Part shown: piece after piece, positions 32,648-42,233 of the stretch
Layout: the number at the start of each line of letters is the position of its first letter
Numbering within the stretch: the first letter of the stretch is position 1
NCBI GenBank assembly: GCA_018223365.1
Contig: JAGTTP010000001.1
Location: 1,054,001-1,118,000, forward strand
Reading direction: 5' to 3'
Length of the DNA stretch: 64,000 bases
From: Clostridiaceae bacterium Marseille-Q4145
GTDB lineage: Bacteria > Bacillota > Clostridia > Lachnospirales > Lachnospiraceae
Notes under the pieces: model-generated
The model's database searches: none
Told to the model about the DNA's origin: nothing
What the model saw: the letters and a program-made list of their open reading frames with translations, nothing else
Translations under genes and position numbers: made by a program

Positions 32648-33802
32648 TTATTTTTCGCAGAGCTCGTCAGCCAGTTTTGCAATGGCAGCACGGCTGGTAT
32701 CGTTCAGGGCAGATTTGATCTGAATGGTATTTTCTGCAATGGTGATGTTCTTGCTCTTTTCAAACATCTGAGTCATGACTTTGGCAGCAGTGGGTGCCCA
32801 GCTTCCGTTTTCCATCAGGGCGACTTCGCGGTTCTGGAAGTTTCTCTCGGTCAGATGATCGATAAAGTCACGCATGCATGGGTAGATGCCTGCATTGTAG
32901 GTGATGGTGGCCAGTACCAGCTTGCTGTAGCGGAAAGCATCGGCAACAGCCTGTGCAGTGTCGCATCTTGCCAGATCGTAGATCACTACTTTTTCCCCCT
33001 TTGCTTTCAGCTCACTGGCAAGTAGCTCAGCAGCTTCTTTTGTATGTCCGTAGACAGATGCGTAGGCGATGACAACACCATCCTCCTCCGGCTGGTAGGA
33101 AGACCAGAGATCATACAGATGCAGATAATGTCCCAGATTTTCTTTCAGAACCGGACCGTGCAGCGGGCAGATGGTCTGAATATCCAGAGCAGCCGCTTTC
33201 TTCAGAAGTTTTTGTACCTGCATGCCATATTTTCCGACAATGCCGATAAAGTAGCGGCGGGATTCATCGTCCCATGGCTCTTCCACGTCGAGAGCGCCAA
33301 ATTTTCCGAAACCGTCTGCAGAGAACAGCACTTTGTCACAGGTATCATAGGTAACGATCACTTCCGGCCAGTGTACCATGGGAGCTTCAACAAAGGCCAG
33401 AGTATGTTTGCCGAGAGCCAGGGTATCGCCCTCCTTTACCACTACGCGGCGGTCTTCATATTCCGTACCGAAAAACTGGCCGATCATAGTAAATGCCTTG
33501 GCACTGGAGACGATGGTTGTATTTTTGTAAACATCCATAAAAGCGGCAATGTTAGCGGAATGATCCGGTTCCATGTGCTGAATCACCAGATAATCCGGCT
33601 TGCGGTCACCCAGAAGATCTTTGACATTTTTCAGCCATTTCTCACAGAAATGAGCATCTACCGTATCCATGACAGCGACCTTTTCATCGAGAATGACATA
33701 GGAGTTGTAGGACATGCCATTTGGTACTATGTACTGTCCTTCAAAGAGATCTACCTGATGATCGTTTACACCCACATATTTAATATCGTTGGTTATTTCC
33801 AT
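32648..33802 (-). CDS. FprA-type flavodiiron protein
   Basis: A 384-residue A-type flavoprotein that reduces O2 to water (or NO to N2O), protecting anaerobes. The N-terminal metallo-beta-lactamase-like domain carries the diiron ligands HMEPDH (His76, Glu78, Asp80), His144 in MVHWPE, Asp163 in SADGFG and the His of PLHGPV. The C-terminal flavodoxin domain (from about 250, VVIAYASVYGHTKEAAELLA) binds FMN. No rubredoxin domain is fused, so a separate donor is needed. A good promoter lies at 33885-33857. It converges on xpt. Confidence 0.95.
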   Translation of the reverse strand: MEITNDIKYVGVNDHQVDLFEGQYIVPNGMSYNSYVILDEKVAVMDTVDAHFCEKWLKNVKDLLGDRKPDYLVIQHMEPDHSANIAAFMDVYKNTTIVSSAKAFTMIGQFFGTEYEDRRVVVKEGDTLALGKHTLAFVEAPMVHWPEVIVTYDTCDKVLFSADGFGKFGALDVEEPWDDESRRYFIGIVGKYGMQVQKLLKKAAALDIQTICPLHGPVLKENLGHYLHLYDLWSSYQPEEDGVVIAYASVYGHTKEAAELLASELKAKGEKVVIYDLARCDTAQAVADAFRYSKLVLATITYNAGIYPCMRDFIDHLTERNFQNREVALMENGSWAPTAAKVMTQMFEKSKNITIAENTIQIKSALNDTSRAAIAKLADELCEK

Positions 33803-33856
33803 AAGTTTTATTTCTCCTTTCCTGCGGCGTACCCGGTTCCGGGCGTCGATAGGGTT

Positions 33857-33885
33857 ATTATAACATGGCGAAGGGCATCTGGAAA
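33857..33885 (-). promoter_or_regulatory. Promoter of the flavodiiron gene
   Basis: On the minus strand: TTTCCA (33885-33880), 17-bp spacer, perfect TATAAT (33862-33857). Confidence 0.65.
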
Positions 33886-33951
33886 GAACTTCAAAAGGAT
33901 CGGGCGCATATAGATAATTATATATAGAAAGAAGAGGGGAGTGTTAGATGC

Positions 33952-34413
33952 ATGAAGGAAAGCGGTGAATGGAATCCTTATTATATGTGTTCGCCCTATG
34001 GCTTTTGCCATGAACAGAGAACTTTTCCCTGGCTTTATCCCTATGGAAATCAGATGAATTATTGGAAACTCTGGAATTATCCGGAGAAAATGGAAGAAGA
34101 GGAAGATGCCAGAAGGCTTTCGGAGATGTATCCCATTATGGCAAAAAGACTGCAGCCTTATGTAGAAGAAATCTGTATTCAGCTGGAATATCCGGGCAGT
34201 ATGATGTATGACGAATATCCGGATCAGTTATCCCTGATGAAAAAGAGCAGGGAGATCTGGAAACTGGCACAAGAGAGGGAACAGTTTGGCGAAGCTGCCC
34301 CGGAATGGGAGCAGATGCAGGATCTGATCGGCGTTTTACTGCTGCAGGAAATGCTGCGGAGAAGAAAACGGCAGAGAATGCGGAGAGGATCCGGGATTCT
34401 GTTTGGAAAGTAA
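33952..34413 (+). CDS. Uncharacterised small protein, aromatic-rich N-terminus
   Basis: A 153-residue soluble protein. The first 50 residues are rich in Tyr, Trp, Phe, Pro and Cys (NPYYMCSPYGFCHEQRTFPW, then LYPYGNQMNYWKLWNYPEKM), followed by an acidic and then basic helical part ending RRRKRQRMRRGS. Such composition is reminiscent of spore-coat or sporulation proteins, but I do not recognise a named family. ATG at 33952 has GAAGAGGGG at 33931-33939; an ATG at 33948 is out of frame. It is monocistronic between fprA (divergent) and the next operon. Function unknown. Confidence 0.75.
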   Translation: MKESGEWNPYYMCSPYGFCHEQRTFPWLYPYGNQMNYWKLWNYPEKMEEEEDARRLSEMYPIMAKRLQPYVEEICIQLEYPGSMMYDEYPDQLSLMKKSREIWKLAQEREQFGEAAPEWEQMQDLIGVLLLQEMLRRRKRQRMRRGSGILFGK

Positions 34414-34442
34414 TTGACACCTTTGCCGGGTGATAGTAAACT
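34414..34442 (+). promoter_or_regulatory. Sigma-A promoter of the 832-aa protein gene
   Basis: Perfect TTGACA (34414-34419), 17-bp spacer, TAAACT (34437-34442). It begins one base after the stop codon of the preceding gene. Confidence 0.75.
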
Positions 34443-34522
34443 GACTACATGAAAATGACAGATAAAGGGCCGATTGTTTTCCGAAGAGAACAGTTGGCTT
34501 TTTCCAAAAAGGGAGAACTTAT

Positions 34523-37021
34523 ATGAAAAAAAATTTATTGAAAACAGGGAGCATCGTACTGTCATTTCTGGCAGGGATTTTTCTTATGAGTCTGATGACA
34601 CGGATAGGAAACAGGGACATGACGACGACCATGGAGGATGCGACGCTGCCGGTGGTGTATGCGGAGATCGACGGACAGTTATGCAATGAAATCCATGGCT
34701 ATGTGGAAGAGATGGACGGGCGTTATATGAAGGATGTGATGGCGGCTGTTTCGCAGGATCACCAGCTGATTCTTGCACTGGAAAAATATAATGCGCAGGT
34801 AAAAAATGTCTCCTATGAAGTCCGCACCATGGATCAGAACAGACTGATTCAGAATGGACAGGAGCTGAGCATGGAAGATGACGGACAGTATCTGCGCTAT
34901 ACGCTGGAACTGAAAGATCTGCTGGAAAAAGAACAGGATTATCTTCTGATTCTGCAGGTGGAGACGGAAAGCCATCCAATGGTGTATTACTACATGCAGC
35001 TGACGTATCTGGGGGAGAACCATATGAAAGAGTGTATGGATTTTGCACGGGAATTCCATCAGGTCACGGTAGAAAAACAGACAGACAGCAGCTATCTCAG
35101 CTACCTGGAACCCAATGGAACCATGGATGGAAAAAGTCTTGGTTATGTGAATATCCATTCGCGTTCCGGTCCGGTGACCTGGGGGGATATGCCGGTATCC
35201 CAGACGACGGATCTGAAAGTACGTTTTACGGATGTGACGGCGGATGTGGCATCTGTGATTTTGGAATATGAAATAGAAAATACCGACACTAAGGAGCTCT
35301 ACCAGGTGGAAGAAGCCCTCCGGGTACGTTATACGGCATCCCGTATGTATCTGTTGGGATATGAACGGACCGCGGAAAAGATCTTCGATCCGGGCAAACA
35401 ATTGACGGAAGACGGAAAAATATCTTTTGGCATCCGGAATGGAGAGATTCAGAATAAGAAGAATAAAGAAGAAAATGTAGTGGGGTTTGTGCAGCAGGGG
35501 CAGCTCTGGTGTTATGATTTCGGACAGAATCGGTTGAGCATGGTTTATGGATTTCAGACTGGATCCGATGAAAGAGGAATGTATAATGAGCATGATTTCC
35601 GTATTCTTAAGATGGAGGATTCGGGAAGCATGAATTTTCTGGTCTATGGTTATATCGACCGGGGAAATTATGAAGGTCAAAGCGGAATCTTGTTATGCCG
35701 GTATGATGCGCTGGTCAATACGGTGGAAGAGCAGTTCTTCCTGCCGTCGGATAAACCCTTCAGTGCCATGAAGGAAGATGTGGGAAAACTGGCGGTGGAG
35801 AATAACGACGGCGTGGCATGGATTTCCTATAAAGGTATGATTCTGCAGATCAACCTGACGGATTGTTCGGTAAAAACACTGGCAGAAAATATCGATGAGA
35901 ACTGGATCCAGGTATCAGACAGTGGTCAGGGGGCTGCATGGACGGATGGAACTGCAGAACGTATTTACCTCCTGGATACCGAGAATGCCCAGACAAAGCA
36001 GATTCGTGCCGACAGTGGGGAACGGGTTCGGGCCCTTGGTTTTATGGAAGAAGATTTTATCTATGGAACAGCCCGCAAGGAAGAGATTTGTGAAGATGTG
36101 ACTGGCCAGGAGATGTTTCCTATGTACCGTGTGATTATCAAAAATCATAATGGTGGTGAAGTCCGGGAATTTGAGTATGCATCCAAAGGAAAATATGTGA
36201 CGGATATTTCTATTGTGGAGAACCGGATTGACCTGACCTGTGTCCAGCTGACCAGCGACGGAAGTTATGCGGAAGCCCTGCCGGAACCGATCACCTATAC
36301 CAGTGAAAAGAAGACGAATCTTCTGGTCTGGAAGACGGTTTATGATGATGTGAAGAGAAATGAAACCGTTCTGAATTACAGTGGAACTGTGAAGAGCGGA
36401 AATATGAAACGCCCGAAGGTGAAACTGGTGATTTTTGAAGGAAGCAGGACACTGGAACTGGATAGTGCCGGAATGGAACGGTATCTGGCATATGCCTTTG
36501 ACGGACAGACGGAAGGCTTTGATACTTTATCTGAGAGTATACAGTGGGCTTATGAAAATATGGGTTCCGTATGGAAAGGAGGCATCTGTTTCTGGAGCAG
36601 GGGAACCAGACAGACGCGAGTGACTTTAAGCGGCTTTGAAGAAACAGAAGAGGCAGAAACCGCAGAAACGGGAAATGCACTGGAACAGTGCATCCAGAGA
36701 ATGCTCCGGCAGAAACAAATCTACACGGAAGTAGCAGCAAAGACGGCAGAAGGTACACCTGTCTGGGAAATCTGTGAGCAGGAGCTGGGAGATAATAGCT
36801 GTATTCTCTCTGACTGTACACTTGATATGGCTCTCTATTATGTAGACAACGGAATGCCGGTGACAGCAGTGACGGGTGACGGAGCCGTTCTGCTGGTAGG
36901 CTATGATCCGCAGAATGTGATTTTGTGGATACCAGGACAGGCAGAACTTAGGACCATGGGAAGAGGAGATGCTTCCGCGGCATTTGCAGAGGGAGGAAAT
37001 CTGTTTTTCACCAGTCTTTAA
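34523..37021 (+). CDS. Large membrane-anchored extracytoplasmic protein of unknown function
   Basis: An 832-residue protein with an N-terminal signal-anchor (about residues 7-27, no lipobox) and a long external part. Residues 330-640 contain WD-like repeated strands (LWCYDFGQNRL, GILLCRYDALV, IYLLDTENAQTKQI) suggesting a beta-propeller. The C-terminal 100 residues (LDMALYYVDNGMPVTAVTGD and GAVLLVGYDPQNVILWIPGQ) resemble the second half of a C39-type papain-like domain, but no catalytic Cys-His pair can be assigned. ATG follows AAAGGGAGAA. The two-component genes start 75 nt downstream, so it may be the signal receptor or a target of that system. I recall homologues only in Lachnospiraceae. 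Confidence 0.75.
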   Translation: MKKNLLKTGSIVLSFLAGIFLMSLMTRIGNRDMTTTMEDATLPVVYAEIDGQLCNEIHGYVEEMDGRYMKDVMAAVSQDHQLILALEKYNAQVKNVSYEVRTMDQNRLIQNGQELSMEDDGQYLRYTLELKDLLEKEQDYLLILQVETESHPMVYYYMQLTYLGENHMKECMDFAREFHQVTVEKQTDSSYLSYLEPNGTMDGKSLGYVNIHSRSGPVTWGDMPVSQTTDLKVRFTDVTADVASVILEYEIENTDTKELYQVEEALRVRYTASRMYLLGYERTAEKIFDPGKQLTEDGKISFGIRNGEIQNKKNKEENVVGFVQQGQLWCYDFGQNRLSMVYGFQTGSDERGMYNEHDFRILKMEDSGSMNFLVYGYIDRGNYEGQSGILLCRYDALVNTVEEQFFLPSDKPFSAMKEDVGKLAVENNDGVAWISYKGMILQINLTDCSVKTLAENIDENWIQVSDSGQGAAWTDGTAERIYLLDTENAQTKQIRADSGERVRALGFMEEDFIYGTARKEEICEDVTGQEMFPMYRVIIKNHNGGEVREFEYASKGKYVTDISIVENRIDLTCVQLTSDGSYAEALPEPITYTSEKKTNLLVWKTVYDDVKRNETVLNYSGTVKSGNMKRPKVKLVIFEGSRTLELDSAGMERYLAYAFDGQTEGFDTLSESIQWAYENMGSVWKGGICFWSRGTRQTRVTLSGFEETEEAETAETGNALEQCIQRMLRQKQIYTEVAAKTAEGTPVWEICEQELGDNSCILSDCTLDMALYYVDNGMPVTAVTGDGAVLLVGYDPQNVILWIPGQAELRTMGRGDASAAFAEGGNLFFTSL

Positions 37022-37096
37022 AGAATCTTAATAATTTTGCTTCTTCTATCTTAAAAAAAGAATGTTATAACTATAGGCAGTAAAGGAGATACGAAT

Positions 37097-37786
37097 ATGA
37101 ACATTCTGGTCTGCGACGATGATCAAGCGATTGTGGACGCCATTGAGATTTATTTAAGCCAGGAAGGATATACGGTCCTGAAGGCTTACGATGGGCTTGA
37201 GGCAATCCGCATGGTAAAAGAGAAGGAAATACAACTGGTGATTCTGGACATTATGATGCCCCGGATGGACGGCATCCGTGCCACTATGAAGATCCGGGAA
37301 ATCAGTGCGGTTCCTATTATTTTCCTTTCTGCCAAATCTGAAGATGTGGACAAGATTCTGGGACTTAATGTAGGTGCGGATGACTATATCACCAAACCTT
37401 TTAATCCACTGGAGCTGAACGCAAGGGTAAAATCGGTTCTGCGCCGTTATACACAGCTTGGCGCCATTGCTGAGAAGAAAGATACGGTTTTTCAGATCGG
37501 CGGGCTTCGGGTGGATGATGACCGGAAGGAAGTAACGGTGGATGGAGAAGTGGTGAAACTGACCCCCATGGAATACCGTATTTTACTTCTGCTGGTGCAG
37601 AATCCAGGAAAAGTATTTTCTATTGGCCAGATCTATGAGCGCATCTGGAAAGAAGAGGCGGTCAGCGGTGACAATACCGTGGCAGTGCATATTCGTCATA
37701 TCCGGGAAAAAATCGAGATCAATCCGAAGGACCCCCGTTATCTGAAAGTAGTATGGGGCGTGGGTTATAAGATTGACCGGGAATAG
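37097..37786 (+). CDS. OmpR/PhoB-family response regulator
   Basis: A 229-residue regulator. The receiver domain has the acidic pocket CDDD (residues 6-9), phospho-acceptor Asp51 in VILDIMMPRMDG and Lys in YITKPFNP. The winged-helix DNA-binding domain has LTPMEYRILLLLVQNPGKVF and NTVAVHIRHIREKIE. AAAGGAG lies before the ATG. The partner kinase starts 9 nt after its stop, and the 832-aa membrane protein lies upstream. The regulated genes are unknown. Confidence 0.94.
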   Translation: MNILVCDDDQAIVDAIEIYLSQEGYTVLKAYDGLEAIRMVKEKEIQLVILDIMMPRMDGIRATMKIREISAVPIIFLSAKSEDVDKILGLNVGADDYITKPFNPLELNARVKSVLRRYTQLGAIAEKKDTVFQIGGLRVDDDRKEVTVDGEVVKLTPMEYRILLLLVQNPGKVFSIGQIYERIWKEEAVSGDNTVAVHIRHIREKIEINPKDPRYLKVVWGVGYKIDRE

Positions 37787-37795
37787 GAGGAGTCT

Positions 37796-39814
37796 ATGAA
37801 GAAGGGGCATCTGTCGTTCTTAAGAGGAATTGTTATCTGCGTCAATGTGATTGCCGCTGCTGTATTAGCGGTTGGATTTGTGGCTGGTATGCGAGCCGGA
37901 TACGGAGGTGAAACCTGGAAAGATATTCTGGAGGGAAAAGCTTATGTGGAAACCTCGGAATTTCAGGAGCAGGCGGCATCATCGGTATATGATGCACTGA
38001 CGGCAGCAGCTCGTGACAGCCGTATGGAGAAAGACGGTGTGTATGATCCGAACCGGATTATTCGTATCCGGGACTATGTGGAGAATGGCATCATCTATGA
38101 TGAAATGCCGGAGTCGGAAAAAACGAAGGGTATCTGCTATCGTCTGGGAGATTTGTATCAGTGGAGCCTGAAGGGAACATCCTATACGGATGACGTGCTG
38201 AACGAATCGTACAAGCCGCTTTTTTATGGAAGCATTCAGGAGTACTGCAACGAATGCGACGAGGAATACAAAGCTGTTGTAGATCAGCTTGTGAAATCCA
38301 TGAAACAGATTCAGAGGGAAGTAGCTCTTTATCAGGAGCAGCAGAAGAACTGGTCGGCACAGGCCACCAATGTGAGGTATCTATTGTGGGATCTGGGAAA
38401 TGGAAACGTATATACCAATGTAGATTCCCTGCAGCGTGAAACTTCCCAGGATACATTTGCTGCCTATTTCAAAGGATTGGGGAGCTATTACATCTATGAC
38501 AGCCGGACGATCAGCGTAGCACAGCAAAATGTGGGAGATTATTATTCCTATAATACCCATGATCTGCTGGAAGGATGGAATGTACACCTGGCAGGAGAAT
38601 ACTTAGTTTATGTGGGAATTGATACTACGTTTCCGGCAGCAGATGTGCTATCGACAGCAGCAATGAAATACCAGGAAGCAGATCAGAATCTGCAACCCTA
38701 CATTCTGCCGGTGGTGGCAGCTGCGGTTTTGCTTGTGGTAACAGCGATCTGGATTCTGGTATGGCTCCTGCGCTTCTTATGGAATATGGCGCTGGTGATT
38801 CTGAATCATGTGGATGCAGTATTGCAGGTAAGCGTCTTCTTTGTTGGTTATCTGCTCCTTCAGATCCTGCTTTGGGTGCTGTCCGGAAAAGGTGTCTTGT
38901 CCATTGCCGTGCTGGCTGTGTTTAATCTTGTAGTACTGGCCGTGCTGGTAACAGACGGTATACAGCGGCAGAAACTGTTAAACGCGGTGCAGGAAATCAA
39001 TTCCGAGGAAGGGGATACCAGAATTCCGGAAAATGGCCTGTTTGCCCGAAACCGGCAGATGGCAGCTGCCATCAATGATCTGGGTGACGGCCTAAGACAT
39101 GCGCTGCAGGAACAGATGAAAAGTGAACGGATGAAGGCGGATCTGATCACCAATGTGTCCCACGATCTGAAGACACCGCTTACTTCGATTATCAACTATG
39201 TAGACCTTCTGAAACGGGAGGATCTGCACAATGAAAAAGCCAATGAGTATCTGATTGTGCTGGATCAGAAATCCCAGAGGCTCAAACAGCTGACGGAAGA
39301 TCTGGTGGAGGCATCACGGGCCAGTTCTGGCAATGTTGTGCTGAATATCTGTCGGATTGATGTGAAAGAACTGCTTATGCAGATCAGTGGTGAATTTGTC
39401 GAACGGTTTGAAGCGCGAGGACTTCAACTGGTAGAAAATTATCCTCAGAATCCCCAGTATGTGGATGTAGACGGCAGGCGTCTGTGGAGAATTATCGAGA
39501 ATCTTTTCCGCAATGTGGAAAAGTATGCCATGTCTCATACAAGGGTTTATCTGGATCTGATTAATGATGGAGATCGGGTGGCCTTTTCCCTTAAAAATAT
39601 TTCGGAGAATCCTTTAAATATTTCTCCGGAAGAACTGACAGAACGATTTACCAGAGGAGACGAATCAAGAAGCACGGAAGGCAGTGGACTGGGCCTGTCC
39701 ATTGCCAAGGATCTGACGGAAATCCAGCAGGGAACTTTTGAGATTTATTTGGATGGAGATCTTTTTAAAGTAACAGTAAGTTTTCCGTGTGCTTCTGAAA
39801 CTACAGAGAGTTAG
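37796..39814 (+). CDS. Membrane sensor histidine kinase
   Basis: A 672-residue kinase. TM1 is at about 10-30, followed by a 270-residue external sensor part with no recognised domain, then three more hydrophobic stretches between about 300 and 400. The HisKA motif is NVSHDLKTPLTSI with His456. The ATPase domain has the N-box NLFRNVEKYA and the G-box STEGSGLGLSIAKDL. It phosphorylates the response regulator encoded 9 nt upstream. The multi-TM segment just before the kinase core is unusual for a standard two-TM sensor and may sense within the membrane. A hairpin terminator follows. Confidence 0.93.
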   Translation: MKKGHLSFLRGIVICVNVIAAAVLAVGFVAGMRAGYGGETWKDILEGKAYVETSEFQEQAASSVYDALTAAARDSRMEKDGVYDPNRIIRIRDYVENGIIYDEMPESEKTKGICYRLGDLYQWSLKGTSYTDDVLNESYKPLFYGSIQEYCNECDEEYKAVVDQLVKSMKQIQREVALYQEQQKNWSAQATNVRYLLWDLGNGNVYTNVDSLQRETSQDTFAAYFKGLGSYYIYDSRTISVAQQNVGDYYSYNTHDLLEGWNVHLAGEYLVYVGIDTTFPAADVLSTAAMKYQEADQNLQPYILPVVAAAVLLVVTAIWILVWLLRFLWNMALVILNHVDAVLQVSVFFVGYLLLQILLWVLSGKGVLSIAVLAVFNLVVLAVLVTDGIQRQKLLNAVQEINSEEGDTRIPENGLFARNRQMAAAINDLGDGLRHALQEQMKSERMKADLITNVSHDLKTPLTSIINYVDLLKREDLHNEKANEYLIVLDQKSQRLKQLTEDLVEASRASSGNVVLNICRIDVKELLMQISGEFVERFEARGLQLVENYPQNPQYVDVDGRRLWRIIENLFRNVEKYAMSHTRVYLDLINDGDRVAFSLKNISENPLNISPEELTERFTRGDESRSTEGSGLGLSIAKDLTEIQQGTFEIYLDGDLFKVTVSFPCASETTES

Positions 39815-39829
39815 GTCTTGCTTTTCATA

Positions 39830-39875
39830 GAAACTACTTGTATAATTGTATACGATTATACAGGTAGTTTCTCGT
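39830..39875 (+). terminator. Hairpin after the two-component operon
   Basis: GAAACTACTTGTATAAT (39830-39846) pairs with ATTATACAGGTAGTTTC (39855-39871) around TGTATACG; the following CTCGTTT is only a weak T-run. Confidence 0.65.
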
Positions 39876-39889
39876 TTATGGAGGTGTCT

Positions 39890-42178
39890 ATGATTCAGTT
39901 ATATGATGGTGGTGCTTACGTCCTTAATGGAACGGAAATCATCGCCGATACAGCAGAAGGTGCATCCATCTTAGCTGGAAAGCTGGGAAATGTTCCGGAG
40001 AAGGAAGAGGCAAAGAAACAGACCATTGCCTATGGAATTTTAAAAGCGCATAATACGTCAGACAACATGGACAAACTGAAAATCCGGTTTGACAAGCTGA
40101 CGTCCCATGATATTACGTTTGTGGGAATTATTCAGACGGCCCGTGCATCAGGTCTTGAGAAATTTCCCATGCCCTATGTTCTGACGAACTGCCATAACAG
40201 TCTTTGTGCAGTAGGAGGAACGATTAACGAAGATGATCATATGTTTGGACTGACCTGTGCCAAAAAGTACGGCGGCATGTATGTACCGCCTCATCAGGCC
40301 GTTATCCATCAGTTTGCAAGAGAAATGCTGGCAGGCGGCGGGAAGATGATTCTTGGTTCTGACAGCCACACCCGTTACGGTGCCCTGGGAACCATGGCCA
40401 TGGGCGAGGGCGGTCCGGAGCTGGTAAAACAGCTGTTGAACCAGACCTATGATATTTCCATGCCGGGTGTGGTAGGCGTTTATCTGACGGGAAGTCCCAT
40501 GAAGGGAGTTGGTCCTCAGGACGTGGCCCTCGCTATTATCAAAGCGGTATTTGAGTGTGGTTATGTCAATAATAAAGTCATGGAGTTCATCGGTGACGGT
40601 GTTGCAAACTTAAGTGCAGATTTCCGTATCGGTGTGGACGTTATGACTACAGAGACCACCTGTCTGTCTTCCATCTGGAGAACCGATGAGAAGATTCAGG
40701 AGTTTTATGAAATTCACGGAAGAGCAGGTGATTACAAAGAGCTGAATCCGGGACCGGCAGCTTATTATGACGGCATGATTGTTGTCAACTTAAGCGAGAT
40801 CAAACCGATGATTGCCATGCCGTTCCATCCGAGCAATGCGTATACCATTGAAGAGCTGAATGCAAATCTTGATGATATTCTGGCAGACTGTGAAGCCCGC
40901 GGAAGAGTCAGCCTTGGCGATCAGGTACATTTCTCCCTGAGAGATAAGGTGAGAAATGGAAAACTCTATGTGGATCAGGGAATCATTGCCGGATGTGCAG
41001 GCGGCGGATTTGAAAATATTTGTGCAGCGGCAGATATCCTGAAGGGCAGAAGCATCGGCGCCGATGAATTTACGTTAAGCGTTTACCCGGCATCCATGCC
41101 GGTTTATATGGAACTGATTAAAAATGGTTCCGCAGCCATGCTGATGGAGACCGGAGCAGTCCTTAAGACCGCATTCTGCGGACCTTGTTTCGGTGCAGGT
41201 GATACGCCGTCCAATAATGGCTTCAGTATCCGTCATTCCACCAGAAACTTCCCGAACCGTGAAGGTTCCAAGCTGCAGAATGGCCAGATCGCGTCTGTGG
41301 CACTGATGGATGCCCGTTCCATTGCTGCGACAGCAGCCAACAAGGGATATCTGACAGCCGCAACGGATCTGGATGTAGAGTTCCGCAACCCGAAATACTT
41401 CTTTGATAAGAAGATCTATGAGAATCGTGTCTTTGACAGCAAAGGAGTGGCAGATCCTTCCGTGGAGATTCACTTTGGTCCGAATATTAAAGACTGGCCG
41501 GCCATGAGTGCGCTGCCAGAGTATCTGGTGCTGAAAGTGGTATCCGAGATTCATGATCCGGTCACTACTACGGATGAGCTGATTCCCTCCGGTGAGACTT
41601 CTTCTTATCGTTCCAATCCGCTGGGACTGGCAGAATTTACCCTATCCAGAAAAGATCCGGAGTATGTAGGTCGTGCAAAAGAGATCCAGAAAGCCCAGAA
41701 AGCTATCGAAGCAGGCAATTGTCCTTTAGATGTGGTACCCGAGCTGAAGACGGTTATGGATGCGGTACACACCAGATATCCGGAAGCAGGAAAAGGAAAT
41801 CTCGGCGTGGGAAGTACGATCTTCGCTGTAAAACCGGGAGATGGTTCTGCAAGAGAGCAGGCAGCTTCCTGCCAGAAAGTATTGGGTGGCTGGGCGAATA
41901 TTGCCAACAGCTATGCCACCAAGCGTTATCGTTCCAACCTCATTAACTGGGGTATGCTGCCATTCCTTATCGACGAGGGAGAGCTGCCCTTCAAGAACGG
42001 AGATTATCTCTTTGTTCCGCATATTACCGAAGCAGTGAAAAACGGGGCAAAAGAAGTGGAAGCTTATGTGGTAAAAGGAAATGCATTGAAGCCATTCACA
42101 TTGAAGCTGGGAGAGATGACTGCAGAAGAACGGGAGATTATTCTGAAAGGCTGTCTCATTAATTACAATCGTGTATAA
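39890..42178 (+). CDS. Aconitase-family hydratase
   Basis: A 762-residue member of the aconitase superfamily, which isomerises or hydrates tricarboxylic or related acids on a [4Fe-4S] cluster. A cluster-type Cys pair is in AFCGPCFGAGDTPSNNG, and GSDSHTRYGALGTMAMGEGG is the classical substrate-site run. The swivel domain at the C-terminus contains CQKVLGGWANIANSYATKRY and RSNLINWGMLPFLI. The gene stands alone, away from citrate synthase, so I cannot say whether it is the TCA aconitase or a relative such as the YbhJ-like hydratases. The start at 39890 follows GGAGGT; the longer frame from 39818 lies in the hairpin. Confidence 0.88.
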   Translation: MIQLYDGGAYVLNGTEIIADTAEGASILAGKLGNVPEKEEAKKQTIAYGILKAHNTSDNMDKLKIRFDKLTSHDITFVGIIQTARASGLEKFPMPYVLTNCHNSLCAVGGTINEDDHMFGLTCAKKYGGMYVPPHQAVIHQFAREMLAGGGKMILGSDSHTRYGALGTMAMGEGGPELVKQLLNQTYDISMPGVVGVYLTGSPMKGVGPQDVALAIIKAVFECGYVNNKVMEFIGDGVANLSADFRIGVDVMTTETTCLSSIWRTDEKIQEFYEIHGRAGDYKELNPGPAAYYDGMIVVNLSEIKPMIAMPFHPSNAYTIEELNANLDDILADCEARGRVSLGDQVHFSLRDKVRNGKLYVDQGIIAGCAGGGFENICAAADILKGRSIGADEFTLSVYPASMPVYMELIKNGSAAMLMETGAVLKTAFCGPCFGAGDTPSNNGFSIRHSTRNFPNREGSKLQNGQIASVALMDARSIAATAANKGYLTAATDLDVEFRNPKYFFDKKIYENRVFDSKGVADPSVEIHFGPNIKDWPAMSALPEYLVLKVVSEIHDPVTTTDELIPSGETSSYRSNPLGLAEFTLSRKDPEYVGRAKEIQKAQKAIEAGNCPLDVVPELKTVMDAVHTRYPEAGKGNLGVGSTIFAVKPGDGSAREQAASCQKVLGGWANIANSYATKRYRSNLINWGMLPFLIDEGELPFKNGDYLFVPHITEAVKNGAKEVEAYVVKGNALKPFTLKLGEMTAEEREIILKGCLINYNRV

Positions 42179-42191
42179 AGATATCAATAGA

Positions 42192-42233
42192 AAAAAGAGG
42201 GTGAGGAATCTTAGGATTCCCCATCCTCTTTTT
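42192..42233. terminator. Bidirectional terminator between convergent genes
   Basis: AAAAAGAGG...GGAATC pairs with GATTCC...CCTCTTTTT around TTAG. The stop codon of the minus-strand kinase (42211) lies inside the hairpin. Confidence 0.8.
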
